DNA from: Melastoma dodecandrum
Taxonomy: Eukaryota; Streptophyta; Magnoliopsida; Myrtales; Melastomataceae
Assembly: GCA_029817715.1 (NCBI GenBank)
Contig: JARUPY010000538.1
Coordinates: 8,990,001-9,054,000 of the forward strand
Direction: 5' to 3'
DNA length: 64,000 nucleotides
Of the stretch, positions 1 to 10,631 are shown piece by piece (position 1 is the first letter of the stretch; every line of letters begins with the position of its first letter). The position numbers and the translations under genes are program-made. The notes beneath the pieces are model-generated. The model was not told the DNA's origin and did no database searches. It saw nothing but the letters and a program-made list of their open reading frames with translations.

Positions 1-164
1 CGATATCAAGCACTTCCACCTTAGCACCGCTTCATCAGCATCTCATTGCAAGCCGTTCCATCTCACCGAATCAACAAATATTCCATCTACAGTAGTATTT
101 AGAAAAGATAATTTATTCTGTCCATTGTGGTGTTCATTCAAATAGAACACAATTGACGAGTAAA

Positions 165-415
165 ATAGAAGCCGGTCAACTCTGTCCATAGAAAACATAT
201 GATTATGCCAGGATAAGTTGGTCTACCGTGTCTATAAAATTTGGCGGATTGGTTTATAGAAGTCGGTCGACGGAGTCTATAGAAGCCAATCGGCTTTCGC
301 TTCCGATGTAAGTCGACTATGCCTACTGAAGGTAGTTGACTGAGCCTATAGAGGCTAGTCCACTAGACATAAGTCACTCGACTATGCTTATAGAAGCCAG
401 TCAACCAATCTTGTG
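165..415. repeat. Degenerate minisatellite, about 35-50 bp unit
   Basis: A unit resembling AGTCGGTCGACTGAGTC followed by TATAGAAGCCAGTC recurs at least five times with substitutions and length changes. It does not encode anything recognisable. Divergence between copies suggests an old array. Confidence 0.6.
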
Positions 416-467
416 AAGACAATTGAAAATCTTGAGAACAACATACCGACACACATGCGTTTTTCAG

Positions 468-541
468 TAATTGTCCTAGGATCCAAAATAAGGCAAATTG
501 GCAATAATTGTCCTAGGATCCAAAATAAGGCAAATTGGCAA
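468..541. repeat. Perfect 37 bp tandem duplication
   Basis: Positions 468-504 and 505-541 are identical 37 bp units that start TAATTGTCCTAGGATCC and end GGCAA. The perfect match implies a recent slippage or repair duplication. Confidence 0.9.
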
Positions 542-1497
542 TGTGACTGCTACAAGTGGATAAGACAGTTATAGCCCGATTTCAGCATATATTTAGTGTC
601 TAATAATAGTTGTTCTCCAATTTCGACATGTATTTTTCAGTCATTACCATGTTAATGTAATCCTAAAAAAATATTAGCCCAACACGCATTGTATAATAAA
701 TAATATCCCTAATTTGTTCCTCACTTTTCCAAGTAAACCCACCTAATAAAGCAATATTATGCGCTGAGTTCGTAGACTTAAGATTTATTATATTCATTGT
801 CCCGTTGGTATTGGGAAACTGTCAAAGTAATGATATACAAGAACATGTTTGTGATGAGGTTAATTATGTCAGCGTATTTGGAATTCATACTAAACGTTGT
901 TACGGTATCCTATGCAACAAAGATAATTGAAAGTGTACTAATTGTCTTCTCGGGTTACTATGCCACAAATATAATTTTAATTAAATTCATTAAATTATGT
1001 CATTTGATCCCGGAGTACACGACAATCAAAAGAATTAAGTAAATATACAACATCGAACTTGAATTTGACTGACACCCTAAACACAAAAGTAATTACCTAA
1101 TTCCTCATGCAAGATTCACAAATGTTATTTCTATTATTATAAAGGAATAAATATATCTAATATTTTAGGGTTCCACATGTTGTAATTATCTTCAATTCGT
1201 TAGTTAAATGCTCACCTTCAAATTTCTATAAAATTCCTACAAGTTTAACTTACTTTATCACACTAGGAAATGTGCATGTCAAATGAAAATATGACATGTC
1301 AGATTCTGGACTTCTCCTGTAATAACAATGAACACAAAATTGAATACAATGTGCTTACAATCCCTACTCATGATAGTGCATGTGAATCCCTTGATTCAAA
1401 CTTCGTGAATGCTTGAAATGTAGATTGGCTGGTCTTCTAGCGAATATATGATGGAACTTCAGAAAGTATGTTGATGATTCAACGAGTCATCAAGAGA

Positions 1498-1502
1498 GTG
1501 GC
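1498..1502. other. Target site duplication GTGGC, left copy
   Basis: GTGGC lies directly outside the left LTR and is repeated at 12746-12750 directly outside the right LTR. This 5 bp duplication is the expected footprint of retroviral-type integration and fixes the element borders. Confidence 0.92.
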
Positions 1503-3585
1503 TGTTGGATCGTTCAGGAACATTAAGAGGGGGGGTGAATTAGTGTTTATAACTTTTTCACCCTTTCTCAGTGTCAGCGGAAGCGTACTGTATCACAGCA
1601 GAACGTTTCTCAGAATGAGAACTGCTTTGCTGTAACCGTTACGACTTAATCGTTGGATTCTCGTACTAGTGTTTACGCGATCGTAAGGGACACAGTAGTT
1701 TATAGTGGTTCGGTCTTAATCGACCTACGTCCACTTTCCACCGTAGAGGTGATTCCACTATTTGAAAATAATGGGTGCAAAGAGCCCTTGCACTAGGCGT
1801 AAGTTTTTCTCACAAAGTGAGATTTAGAATCCCGTACAACAGATGATCACTCCTGGCAACTGTCAGCTCCTCACACAGTGGACGTCTGCTCGTGTCCAGC
1901 AGAATGATGCTCACGCTCAGCAGTTGATTGCTCAAAGGATTCGCACACAGCTCGTTGTCGCTTAATATAAACCTGACTATCAAAGCAGAGAGACAACGTT
2001 GTGTTAGTATATAAATCCTCACAGGTAATTCCTTACAGTGAAGAATGGCTTCTCAGAGAGCAGCCCGTTTCTGCTTCTCAGCGAAGGAATGCTTCGGCAC
2101 TTGTTTGCTCAGAAGAGGATTTCCACAAAGATTTCGTCCCTTCTCAGGGTGATCCTGTCTATAAGCGCAAGAGAGACAACCACAAAGTTGATCAAATAGA
2201 TCACCACAAAGATCACGAAGAGAACAACCACAAAGACCACAAAGAGAACCACAAAGACCACTTAGAAGGTATCCGTCCTACACTCAGTTCGGACGTGCAC
2301 GGTTACCACAGCCGTGACTCACTGCACTGCACACCCAGTGCCTAGGGTGGAATTTTCCGATCCGTTGGCTTCCACGCAACCTGCTTTACTAACCCTCTGT
2401 ATCAGGCGTTCAAGACTTCTGCACAGCACCCCTGTGCTCGGGAGGAACTCTTTTCACTCCAGCGGCGTTCCCACCTCCTGCTCTACCCTGCAGGCACGAG
2501 ACTTCTGGAGCGCACCCGCAAGTGCGTGTCTAACTGCTCAAACTCCGTAGGCTCAAGACTTCCCTGCGAAAAGACACGACAAGAATGGCTTCTTGCCGAT
2601 GGTTCAGCAACCGGTTACTGCAATCAGCACAGGTATTCACTTAGCTTCCCTCAGACGATTCGCCGGCTGCTCGTTGAACGCACCGAGGACACCTAGTCCC
2701 TCTCACGACGATCAAGGAATCTGAACTCAGCCCCTTGACACCCTCGTACGCAGTTTGCGAGCAATAAGAACCAGGAGACACTTAGCACCTTCCGCTCTCC
2801 GTCGACCACTTAGACCACTCAGACCACTCAGCCACTCAGCCCACTTAGAAATCGTTCGAAAACGACGTTGAATTATGTGAGGGTCGTCTTGTATAAAAAT
2901 GAACGAAACAAATAATCGATTTCCCAAAAACGAATAATTTGTTTCCTAAAATCAGAATACAGGAAGCTGTAATCGTGGATCAGCAACAGGATGCTCAACG
3001 GTCATAATGACCAAGAAGGGAAGGAAATCTTTGATGATATTCCTTGCACGTATAATCTTATCAGATTAAATAATGATTATCAGAATCAGATAATATATTT
3101 AATCATTAAATATAATTAGACTGCAATAAGCAAATCTGGAATAATAATTATTCTTTCATCAGCGCAATAACGCAGAATAGTTTTGCTGTAATGCAGCAAG
3201 GTCTTTCTTAAGTGTAACGACACATTGCTTAGGTTGCAGGATATCCAAGAAATATTTTATTTCCAAAATTAAACTTGGAAAGCTAATCTCGTAATATTTA
3301 GATGCCTAAATATTATAAATGAGATCAATGAGCCAGATTAAATGAACGTGGACACTCAGATAAATATTCTGAATTAGTCCGAAATAAATCATGGATATTA
3401 AAGAATATGTTTCCATATTTTTAATATTTATGCGCAATATCACAGTAACGCTTTACTGTAACGCAACGATCTGTAACTGTTACTTGCTGTGGTCCAGCAA
3501 CACAGTTCTCAAGCTCATCACTAAGAATAAGCGAAGTGTTACAGCAATTATCTTCTCAAGCTCATCATCAAAACCAAGACTAACA
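1503..3585 (-). repeat. 3' LTR of the SIRE-like Copia element
   Basis: Direct repeat of 10632-12745, starting TGTTGGATCG and ending GACTAACA on the plus strand. It lacks a 33 bp segment present in the other copy (12367-12399). It is rich in short imperfect inverted repeats of CTGTAAC/GTTACAG type and contains an internal CACAAAGA microsatellite. ORFs inside it, including 2001-2345, are duplicated noncoding LTR sequence, not genes. Confidence 0.93.
2175..2262. repeat. CACAAAGA/CCACAAAGACCA microsatellite inside the LTR
   Basis: CACAAAGA-type units recur about seven times here and again at the matching place in the other LTR (about 11305-11391). The third, diverged LTR (46901-48890) has the complementary GTGGTCTTTGTGG run at about 48150-48225, so the array is a conserved part of this LTR family. 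Confidence 0.75.
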
Positions 3586-3730
3586 TTCTCCCCCTTTTTG
3601 ATGATGACAAAACACGTAGCGCATAGGGAAAAGATTATAGAGCTTGAAACACAAACTTAACTCCCCCTGAATTTAAGCAAGCTCCCCCTGAGAGTAAGCA
3701 ACACATTTCTCCCCCTTTTTGTCATATCAA
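3586..3730 (-). promoter_or_regulatory. Polypurine tract and additional purine boxes
   Basis: On the minus strand the bases directly before the 3' LTR read AAAAAGGGGGAGAA (3586-3599), the expected plus-strand priming site. GGGGGAG cores recur at about 3661, 3689 and 3713, the last again preceded by AAAAA. Multiple purine boxes are typical of SIRE-type elements, and the same layout precedes the related LTR at 46901. Confidence 0.8.
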
Positions 3731-3907
3731 AAAGAAATGGAGGATAAAATTCAAGCTGCGTATTTACTTGTGCTGCAAAAATTTGCAAAGCACCCAAACA
3801 AAGTCAAATAGTTTGAAGACATTCGAAAGAAACATAGTGGAGAGATACTCAATCCACTTCAAAGTTATTCAAAAGAAACATTTCAAACCACAACAAGGAG
3901 AGTCATC

Positions 3908-5635
3908 TCAATCCTCGTGCGGGAGTTCCTTAACAACAGCCATCATCTCCTCAGTCATTTTCTCCAGCCTTGTCAACCTTTCCCCAAAGCCATCCATCCT
4001 TTCCAGGAGACAACGCCTGGTGAAGTTGATCTCATCACAAATTGTGGCCATGAGCTTGGAGTAAGAGGCATCAGCCTGTGCACCAGTGGTGGTCTTCTCG
4101 CGTTTAACATGCCTCTGCTTTTCAGCAGGAGCAGCTTTCCCGCGTACAGAAGCAGCGATCTCTCGCTTGGAAGGCTTCTTAACGAAAGTGCCATCAATAA
4201 ACTGGTAGCCCATGCTTTCAACGGAGGCAGCTCCAATAACCTGAGTTGTCCAGGTGTCCATTTTGTTCAGAGGAGTAGGATCAAGATCATAATGCTTCAG
4301 GAGAGCTGTGATCACATTTGTGAAAGGGAGACCCCTATTCTCATCCTTAATGCACGAAGCCATATGGCTGAAGATGATACTCCCAAGATTTCCAGGAATG
4401 CCCTTCTTAAGATGGACCAGCAAGTTCCAATCACGAGGCATAACAGAATCAACACTTCCAACCCTTGGTGCCAAACAAGACATCACCACTTTGTGCAGCA
4501 TTCTGTTGCTGAAGCTCAAAGAGGTGTTCTGTAGATAGCCAGAGGGTGTGATAGGGACTCCGTCATTGATGAGCTGATAGGCTTCCAACTTGCCTTCATT
4601 GACAACTCTCAGATTGTTGACAAGATTTGCATTAAAAATGCGGCATATGTCAAAGACAGAGTAAACAAGTACTTTTCCATCAACGATGGCCCTAATGAAC
4701 TTAATATTCGAATCCTCCTTGTAAAAAGTCAGATTCTCATAGAATTGTTTCACCTTAGAGATAGACCCTATCTCATTGAACTCACAGAAGGTTTTCCAAC
4801 TAAGCCGATCAAACAAGTCAGCAATGGTCACCTGATGAGCAGTAAACCATTCAAAGTCTACTCTCTTACAAGCAGCAACATTCCTTGTTTCCAAATTTCT
4901 ATTTGGCATCAAGTCATCGGCAAGAATGTGATTCAGTTCAGCCATGGAGACATATTGATCAATCTCAGGCAAGAAGACATCAGAGTCTGTAGCAAGCTTT
5001 TGCTTTTTAGATCCAGTGGGATCAGTTTTCGGAGTACCTGGTAAGGAACGCTTTCCTCTGGTACGAGAAGCAACACCAGGGACATAAGAGTGTGCTTTCT
5101 CAGGGAGATGGACATCAGTAACTTCAATCTCATCCCCAGCATCCTCATAGAGACCCTTCTCCTTAGGCAACTCTGTCTCCTCATCCTGAGACATATCCTT
5201 GTTGCTCGAAGTTTGGTCACCCTCAGAGACAGCATCCACCTTAGTAGGTGCGGAGTCCTCTTTTTCAGGAGTTTCTTGGGTTTCCTCCAGAAGGTCACCC
5301 GATTTTTCAACATCAGGGAGAGTTTCCACATCCACCGATTTTCCAGACTTGTCATGCACAACAGCATCGGCCTTGGCCGGAGAGATTTTGTCAGTGGAAC
5401 TGACCTTCACGCCGACGGAGGGCTCCTTGGAGACTTTGACAAGAGTTGTCTTAGCCTTCCCAGCGGTGCCGTCCTCAGTAGGTGCCGGAGCAACCACCGA
5501 TTGAGCAGGTGTCTCCCCCTCAGAAACAGGGGCTTGTTCCTCAGAGCGAGAAACCTTTGATGTTGTGGCCGCAGCCCTGGACCGTTTCTTGGGGGTTGCC
5601 TTCCCCTTGGCGGACATTGCCGATTTTGGTGCCAT
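3908..5635 (-). CDS. Additional ORF of SIRE-like Copia element, env position, 575 aa
   Basis: An uninterrupted 575-codon frame between RNase H and the 3' LTR, where SIRE-type elements carry an env-like or other additional ORF. Residues 1-30 are Lys/Ala/Ser-rich and basic (MAPKSAMSAKGKATPKKRSR), and about 30-210 is acidic, Ser/Thr/Pro/Glu-rich and probably disordered. Residues about 215-460 form a folded-looking domain with GYLQNTSLSFSNRMLHKVV and MPRDWNLLVHLKKGIPGN. The end is predicted coiled coil (LERMDGFGERLTRLEKM). I see no signal peptide and no clear membrane segment, so an envelope role is not supported. It may belong to the family called putative plant transposon protein; that link is from memory. 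A related C-terminus occurs at 46151-46493. Function unknown. Confidence 0.75.
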   Translation of the reverse strand: MAPKSAMSAKGKATPKKRSRAAATTSKVSRSEEQAPVSEGETPAQSVVAPAPTEDGTAGKAKTTLVKVSKEPSVGVKVSSTDKISPAKADAVVHDKSGKSVDVETLPDVEKSGDLLEETQETPEKEDSAPTKVDAVSEGDQTSSNKDMSQDEETELPKEKGLYEDAGDEIEVTDVHLPEKAHSYVPGVASRTRGKRSLPGTPKTDPTGSKKQKLATDSDVFLPEIDQYVSMAELNHILADDLMPNRNLETRNVAACKRVDFEWFTAHQVTIADLFDRLSWKTFCEFNEIGSISKVKQFYENLTFYKEDSNIKFIRAIVDGKVLVYSVFDICRIFNANLVNNLRVVNEGKLEAYQLINDGVPITPSGYLQNTSLSFSNRMLHKVVMSCLAPRVGSVDSVMPRDWNLLVHLKKGIPGNLGSIIFSHMASCIKDENRGLPFTNVITALLKHYDLDPTPLNKMDTWTTQVIGAASVESMGYQFIDGTFVKKPSKREIAASVRGKAAPAEKQRHVKREKTTTGAQADASYSKLMATICDEINFTRRCLLERMDGFGERLTRLEKMTEEMMAVVKELPHED

Positions 5636-5861
5636 GGTTGATGGGAGTCGAGAGATTTTTAGGGTTTTGAGAGAAGAATGGGTTTTGAGAGAAAGTGGGT
5701 AAGAATGAGGATGTTTCGATTTGTTGTTTAAAAAGAAAAGAGCGGTTGATGTATTTGGATTTTTTTTTTTTTTTTGAAAGTGGAGAACGTGGAGGATATA
5801 GGATTTAAATCATTCATATTTTGGCAACAAATAATTCTCTACCAAGAGAGAGAAGATATTC
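5636..5861 (-). other. Spacer between pol and the additional ORF
   Basis: Contains a homopolymer run of T on the plus strand around 5760-5776 and purine-rich sequence just before the start of the additional ORF (minus strand). No coding content. It could hold the leader of a subgenomic or spliced message for the extra ORF, but no promoter motif is convincing. Confidence 0.4.
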
Positions 5862-7328
5862 TTACGGTTTATCTTTTGAGTGAGGATTACAAATTCCTAA
5901 CTCATTCCGTAGATAGTTAAACCTCTCCTTATCAAGTGGTTTAATAAAAATATCAGCAAGCTGTTGCTCAGTATTAATGTACTGAATATCAACACTGCCA
6001 TTTTTCACATTGTCACGAAGAAAATGATGTCTCAACTCAATATGCTTAGATCTTGAGTGATAGACAGGATTTCGTGATAAATTAATTGCACTTGTGTTAT
6101 CACACATTATTGGAATACTATCAAAATGAAGATCGTAATCTTCAAGTTGTTGCCGCATCCAGAGCAACTGGGCACAACAACTAGCTGCTGCGACATATTC
6201 TGCCTCTGCTGTAGATAAAGCAACCGATGTCTACTTTTTAGAGAACCAGGAAATCAACATATTTCCTAGTAATTGACAAGTACCAGATGTACTTTTTCTA
6301 TCAATGCGACATCCAGCATAGTCGGCATCTGAATATCCAATGGGATCCAGCAATGATCCTCTGGGATACCACAGGCCTAAGCTAACAGTTCCTGCGAGGT
6401 ATCGAAAGATCCTCTTAATTGCAGCAAGATGTGACTCTTTTGGAGCAGATTGATATCTAGCGCATAAGCATACGCTGAACATGATATCGGGTCTCGAAGC
6501 AGTAAGATAGAGTAATGATCCTATCATTCTCCTATATAATTTGGAATCAACTTCCTTTCCATCCTCATCTTTCTCAATTTTGGTATTACTACCAATCGGA
6601 GTTGACAGAGGTTTAGCATTCTCAAGATTAAATTTCTTGAGCAACTGTTTGCTGTATTTTTCTTGATGGATAAAGATTCCATCTTTGGTTTGTTTGATTT
6701 GAAGTCCAAGAAAGAAGGTTAGTTCTCCCATGAGACTCATTTCAAATTCTCGTTTCATTAGATCAGAGAATTCGGTACATAATTTTTCATTAGTTGAACC
6801 ATCGACATATATTTGAGCAACTAAAAGATCAGCATCATGTTTCTTAAGAAACAAGGTTGTATCTATTTTTCCACGCTTGTATCCTTTCTCGATGAGAAAA
6901 GAACTAAGCTTTTCGTACCATGCTCTTGGTGCTTGCTTAAGCCCATGCAAGGCTTTAGAAAGCTTATAAACATGATTACGATACTTTGGGTCGGTGAATC
7001 CAGGAGGTTGTTCAACATACACTTCCTCTTTTAGATCACCATTGAGGAATGCACTTTTCACATCCATTTGAAATAACTTAAAGTCATTATAGCAAGCATA
7101 TGCTAAAAGTAGACGTATTGCCTCAAGACGTGCTACTGGAGCAAACGTCTCATCATAATCTATACCCTCTTCTTGAGAGTAACCTTTTGCTACAAGTCTA
7201 GCTTTGTTTCTTACAACATTTCCAGACTCATCAAGTTTGTTACGATAAACCCATTTTGTTCCAATAATGGAGCGATCATTGGGTCTAGGTAGTAAACTCC
7301 AAACTTTGTTTCTCTCAAATTGGTTCAA
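5862..7328 (-). pseudogene. Copia reverse transcriptase and RNase H, broken
   Basis: The frame from 7328 to 6231 encodes a Copia reverse transcriptase: [46 protein letters not shown] (first catalytic Asp at residue 89) and [12 protein letters not shown]. The catalytic YVDD box is not intact: the sequence reads [10 protein letters not shown], consistent with a 12 bp in-frame deletion that removed the second Asp and the following hydrophobic residues. A TAG at 6231-6233 then interrupts the frame inside RNase H, which continues to 5862 (SVALSTAEAEYVAA, MCDNTSAINLSRNP, SKHIELRHHFLRD). RNase H motifs are otherwise well kept. It lies in the same frame as protease-integrase upstream. Confidence 0.93.
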
Positions 7329-7334
7329 TTCCTC

Positions 7335-9002
7335 TTACATTGCAAGAATCCAATTGGGGTCATCAAGCGCATTATCAATGCCTTGAGGTTCATCTTGAGA
7401 GATAAAAGCAGAGTGTTCACAGTACAGGCTTGCTGTATGTCGAGTTCGCACTCCTGTGTGCAATGATCCTATTACTTGGTTAATAGGATGCCTTTTCTTA
7501 TATGAAGAAGGAACACGATCCTCTATTTGTATATCCTGGAAGCCACCAGAAGCATTTTCAGTAAGTGCAGTAGGCACTTGCTGTACATCTGCTACAGTGT
7601 TTCCGTTCGGATTATGTTCAGCAATCGTTTGCTGTGATGTTTCATTTGATACTGTTGTTGAGGATTGTGCTGCTGCATCCCCAACAACTTCCTCCTGTGT
7701 CGGAGAATCATCAACCTTAACATTGATAGACTCTTCAACAGTTAGAGTTCTTTTATTAAAAACTCTATATGCTTTGCTCGTTAGGGAATATCCTAAGAAT
7801 ATGCCCTCATCAGATCGAGCATCAAACTTTCCGACACCATCTTTGATGGGTCTCAAGATATAGCACTTGCTTCCAAATGGATGAAAGTATGAGATATTAG
7901 GCTTTCTGCCTTTATATAACTCATAAGGAGTTTTACCTAATGAGTGTCTCAAATGAATACGATTTGAGATGTAGCATGCTGTGCTTACAGCTTCAGCCCA
8001 AAGATTTTTAGCAACCTCACTTTCCAGCAACATGGTTCTCGCCATGTCTTGTAAGGTTCGATTCTTTCGCTCTACAACTCCATTTTGCTGTGGAGTGTAT
8101 GGAGCAGAGAAATTATGGTTAATACCATATTCTTCACAAAATGAAGCAAAGTCATGGTTTTCAAATTCGGTACCATGATCCGTTCTTATACTTCGTAGAG
8201 AAACACCTTTCTCATTTTGAAGTTGTTTGACTAACGTTTCAAAGGTTGCAAACGCATCACTCTTGTGGGCTAAAAATTTAACCCAAGTGAATCTGGAGAA
8301 GTCATCTACCACAACTAATCCATAACGTTTTCCTCCAAGACTTTGAGTTCTTGTTAGACCAAATAAATCCATATGAAGTAATTCAAGCGGAGTCTTGCTT
8401 GAAATCATATTCTTGCTTTTAAAAGATACCTTTGTTTGTTTGCCAATAGCACAAGCATTACATATCTTGTTATTGTCAAACTTGATTTTAGGTAATCCCT
8501 TAATAGCATCTTTTCTGGCTAGTTTGGACAACAAGTCATAGTTTGCGTGTCCCAACCTTCGGTGCCAGTGAGTTGCTTCATCCTTAATGGACATGAGACA
8601 ACTTTCACCAGCGGAGATGTTCTTAAAAGACAGGATATAGATGTTTTTCTTGCGTTCACCAATGAAACACGTAACATCATCCCGTGAAACAGTACATGTT
8701 TTCTCATTGAAGGCAACATGATAGCCCTTATCACACAATTGACTAATGCTAATCAAATTGTGCTGAAGTCCTTTGACATAGAGAACTCCTTCAATGGTGA
8801 GGGAGTCAGAACAGCAAATGGTTCCTGTTCCTTTAACCATCCCTTTTCCATTATCACCAAAAGTGACAGCACCACCATCCTGGAAAACCAGTGTGGAGAA
8901 TAAGGAGACATCTCCTGACATGTGCCTCGAACAGCCACTATCTAAGTACCATACATGGTCCTTAGCGATGGACTTGAAGCATCCCTGAAATAGAGAAAGA
9001 AC
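7335..9002 (-). pseudogene. Copia protease and integrase, one stop before reverse transcriptase
   Basis: An open stretch from 9002 to a TAA at 7335-7337. The protease site is WYLDSGCSRHMSGD, at about 8915-8959. Numbering from the Met at 8921, integrase has the zinc-binding set H120/H125/C154/C157 and the catalytic triad D185 (LLHMDLF), D248 (IRTDHGTEF) and E284 (NGVVERKNR), spaced as DD35E. The tail (residues about 400-528) is the usual variable linker to reverse transcriptase. The stop sits in [16 protein letters not shown], where CAA is the likely original codon. It encodes processing and integration functions of the virus-like particle. Confidence 0.93.
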
Positions 9003-9263
9003 TTAAGTGAGTCGTTCTTTCCATTTGACAATAGAACCATCAACTTTAGAAGAAATGCCACGCATATCATTTCGTCGCACATGGCAATTTTTAATGAAAT
9101 GATCTGGCCTTCTACAGTAGTAGCAAAGTCTAGGTAGCCTTTGAATAATATAATGAGACTCGCCATTCCTAACATGAGGAGGAACATATTTCCCATGATG
9201 TGAATGTTTCTCATTTCCAGGAGCATGCATCTCATGCATCAAGTTGCTGCTGCAATTCCTCAA
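9003..9263 (-). pseudogene. Gag C-terminal piece with second zinc knuckle
   Basis: An 87-codon open frame that shares the pol frame and is separated from protease only by TAA at 9003-9005. It contains a second CCHC knuckle, CYYCRRPDHFIKNC. It overlaps the end of the main gag frame by about 30 bp in a different frame, so gag and pol are joined by either a mutation or a programmed shift. SIRE elements usually place a stop codon between gag and pol. Confidence 0.7.
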
Positions 9264-10497
9264 TCTTTGATTTGGATTCAGAAAGCTTCTTTACCGCTTT
9301 CTTAGCCTTTGCTGATAACTCTTCCTTAAGAGAAGCGTTCTCAGCACTCAAGAATTTATTTTCCTTCTTAAGGGCTTTATTGTTTGCGGATAAAGACTCA
9401 ATTTTATCATAGAGTTCCGAGAAAAGATTCTCAATATCTTCAGCAGATAGATCAGAAGGTGAGAAAGCTTTTACCTTCTCAGTTTCAGCATCAGTTTGCG
9501 CCATATAGCAGATATGTGCTGTTTCGTCATCCTGATCTGATTCCTCATCACTATCACTCCAAGATGCCATCATGGCATTTTTCTTGTATTTTGAAGATTT
9601 GCCCTTCTCATTCAAAAGTGGGCAATCTGGTCGCATATGACCAGGTTTGTTGCACTCATAGCATACACCACCTTTACTTTGGTGTGGTTTAGTATTCTTC
9701 TTTTTAACATCTCGCTTTCCCTTAAAGCGATTCTTGCGAAGATACCTTTTGAATTTCCTTGCCATCAAGGAGACTTCATCCTCAGAATCAGATGAAGATT
9801 CATCCTCAGATTCATCGGATATTTCGACATTTCCTTTAAAAGCAACAGCATTGGATTTCTTTTCTTCAGCAAACTTGTTCTCATTCTCATAAGCGACAAC
9901 AGAACCAAGTAGCTGTTGAAGACTTAAGCTCGTTAAGTCCTTTGCTTCTTCGATTGCCGTTTTCTTGGCTTCCCAAGTTTTAGGCAAAGAGCGAAGTATC
10001 TTTCTGACCAATTCAGAATTAGAAATAGTTTTGCCAAGTGATTCCATGGCATTAGTGATTTCGGTGAGTCTATCAAACATTTGATTTATTGACTCATCCT
10101 TTTTCATCTTGAATGCTTCGTATTGAGTTACTAATGCATTCACTTTGGATTCCTTGACTTGTTCTGTTCCATCATAGATCAAAGCAAGTCTATCCCACAT
10201 TTCTTTCGCCGTCTTACAAGTAGAGACGCGATTGAATTCGTTTCCAGCAAGAGCGCACACTAAATAGTGCCTTGCTTTAGTATTGAGAGAAATAGTTCTC
10301 TTCCTTTCATTTTCATGCCGAATGTCGTTCGGATTAGGTGGAGGAACTATTAGATCTCCTTCCATAATAATATGCCAGCAATCGGTTTCTTTTGCCCCAA
10401 TGAACAACTCCATTCTCATTTTCCAATATGAGAAGTGTTGTCCTGCAAAGAGCGGTGGACGTTCGGTCGAATGACCATCAGTCAAGAGCATTGACAT
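9232..10497 (-). CDS. Copia gag polyprotein, 421 aa
   Basis: Nucleocapsid and capsid protein that packages element RNA. The N-terminal half is the Copia capsid domain (LFAGQHFSYWKMRMELFI, TAKEMWDRLALIYDGTEQVK, ILRSLPKTWEAKKTAIEEAK). A Ser/Asp/Glu-rich stretch (about residues 228-245) is followed by a basic region and one zinc knuckle, CYECNKPGHMRPDC. The last 70 residues are a strongly predicted coiled coil (ENLFSELYDKIESLSANNK, KKVKKL-type heptads). The start is the first ATG after the primer site. It ends at TGA 9232-9234, after which the second knuckle lies in another frame, so the protein is probably slightly truncated. Confidence 0.88.
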   Translation of the reverse strand: MSMLLTDGHSTERPPLFAGQHFSYWKMRMELFIGAKETDCWHIIMEGDLIVPPPNPNDIRHENERKRTISLNTKARHYLVCALAGNEFNRVSTCKTAKEMWDRLALIYDGTEQVKESKVNALVTQYEAFKMKKDESINQMFDRLTEITNAMESLGKTISNSELVRKILRSLPKTWEAKKTAIEEAKDLTSLSLQQLLGSVVAYENENKFAEEKKSNAVAFKGNVEISDESEDESSSDSEDEVSLMARKFKRYLRKNRFKGKRDVKKKNTKPHQSKGGVCYECNKPGHMRPDCPLLNEKGKSSKYKKNAMMASWSDSDEESDQDDETAHICYMAQTDAETEKVKAFSPSDLSAEDIENLFSELYDKIESLSANNKALKKENKFLSAENASLKEELSAKAKKAVKKLSESKSKIEELQQQLDA

Positions 10498-10617
10498 TCT
10501 GTTTGGTACTCAGCAGCACCTTACTGTGCTTAATGTAAGACTGTCAGCAACAAGCTCTTTTGGTTCAGCAACAGAGTTCTGTACTAGAAATCACACATAA
10601 AGCTTTCCAGCAAACCC

Positions 10618-10629
10618 GCTCTGATACCA
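10618..10629 (-). promoter_or_regulatory. Primer binding site, initiator tRNA-Met
   Basis: The minus strand reads TGGTATCAGAGC two bases inside the 5' LTR, an exact match to the standard plant initiator-Met primer site of Copia elements. It sets element orientation. Confidence 0.95.
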
Positions 10630-10631
10630 AT

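Larger units (their letters stand above)
1..1497. other. AT-rich flank with no supported gene
   Basis: Both strands are rich in stops; the only ORF above 80 codons (797-1042) has low-complexity, random-looking composition. The stretch holds two small tandem repeats listed separately. It is the left flank of the Copia insertion, and its last five bases are the target duplication. Confidence 0.6.

Noticed and set aside
2001..2550. Overlapping ORFs of 114 and 78 codons
   Set aside because: They are inside the Copia LTR, are duplicated with changes in the other LTR, and run against the element's own strand.
3917..4534. 205-codon plus-strand ORF
   Set aside because: It is a shadow of the 575-codon minus-strand ORF and shows no domain of its own.
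3908..5635. Calling the additional ORF an envelope gene
   Set aside because: Position fits, but I see no signal peptide, membrane segment or cysteine pattern that would support it.
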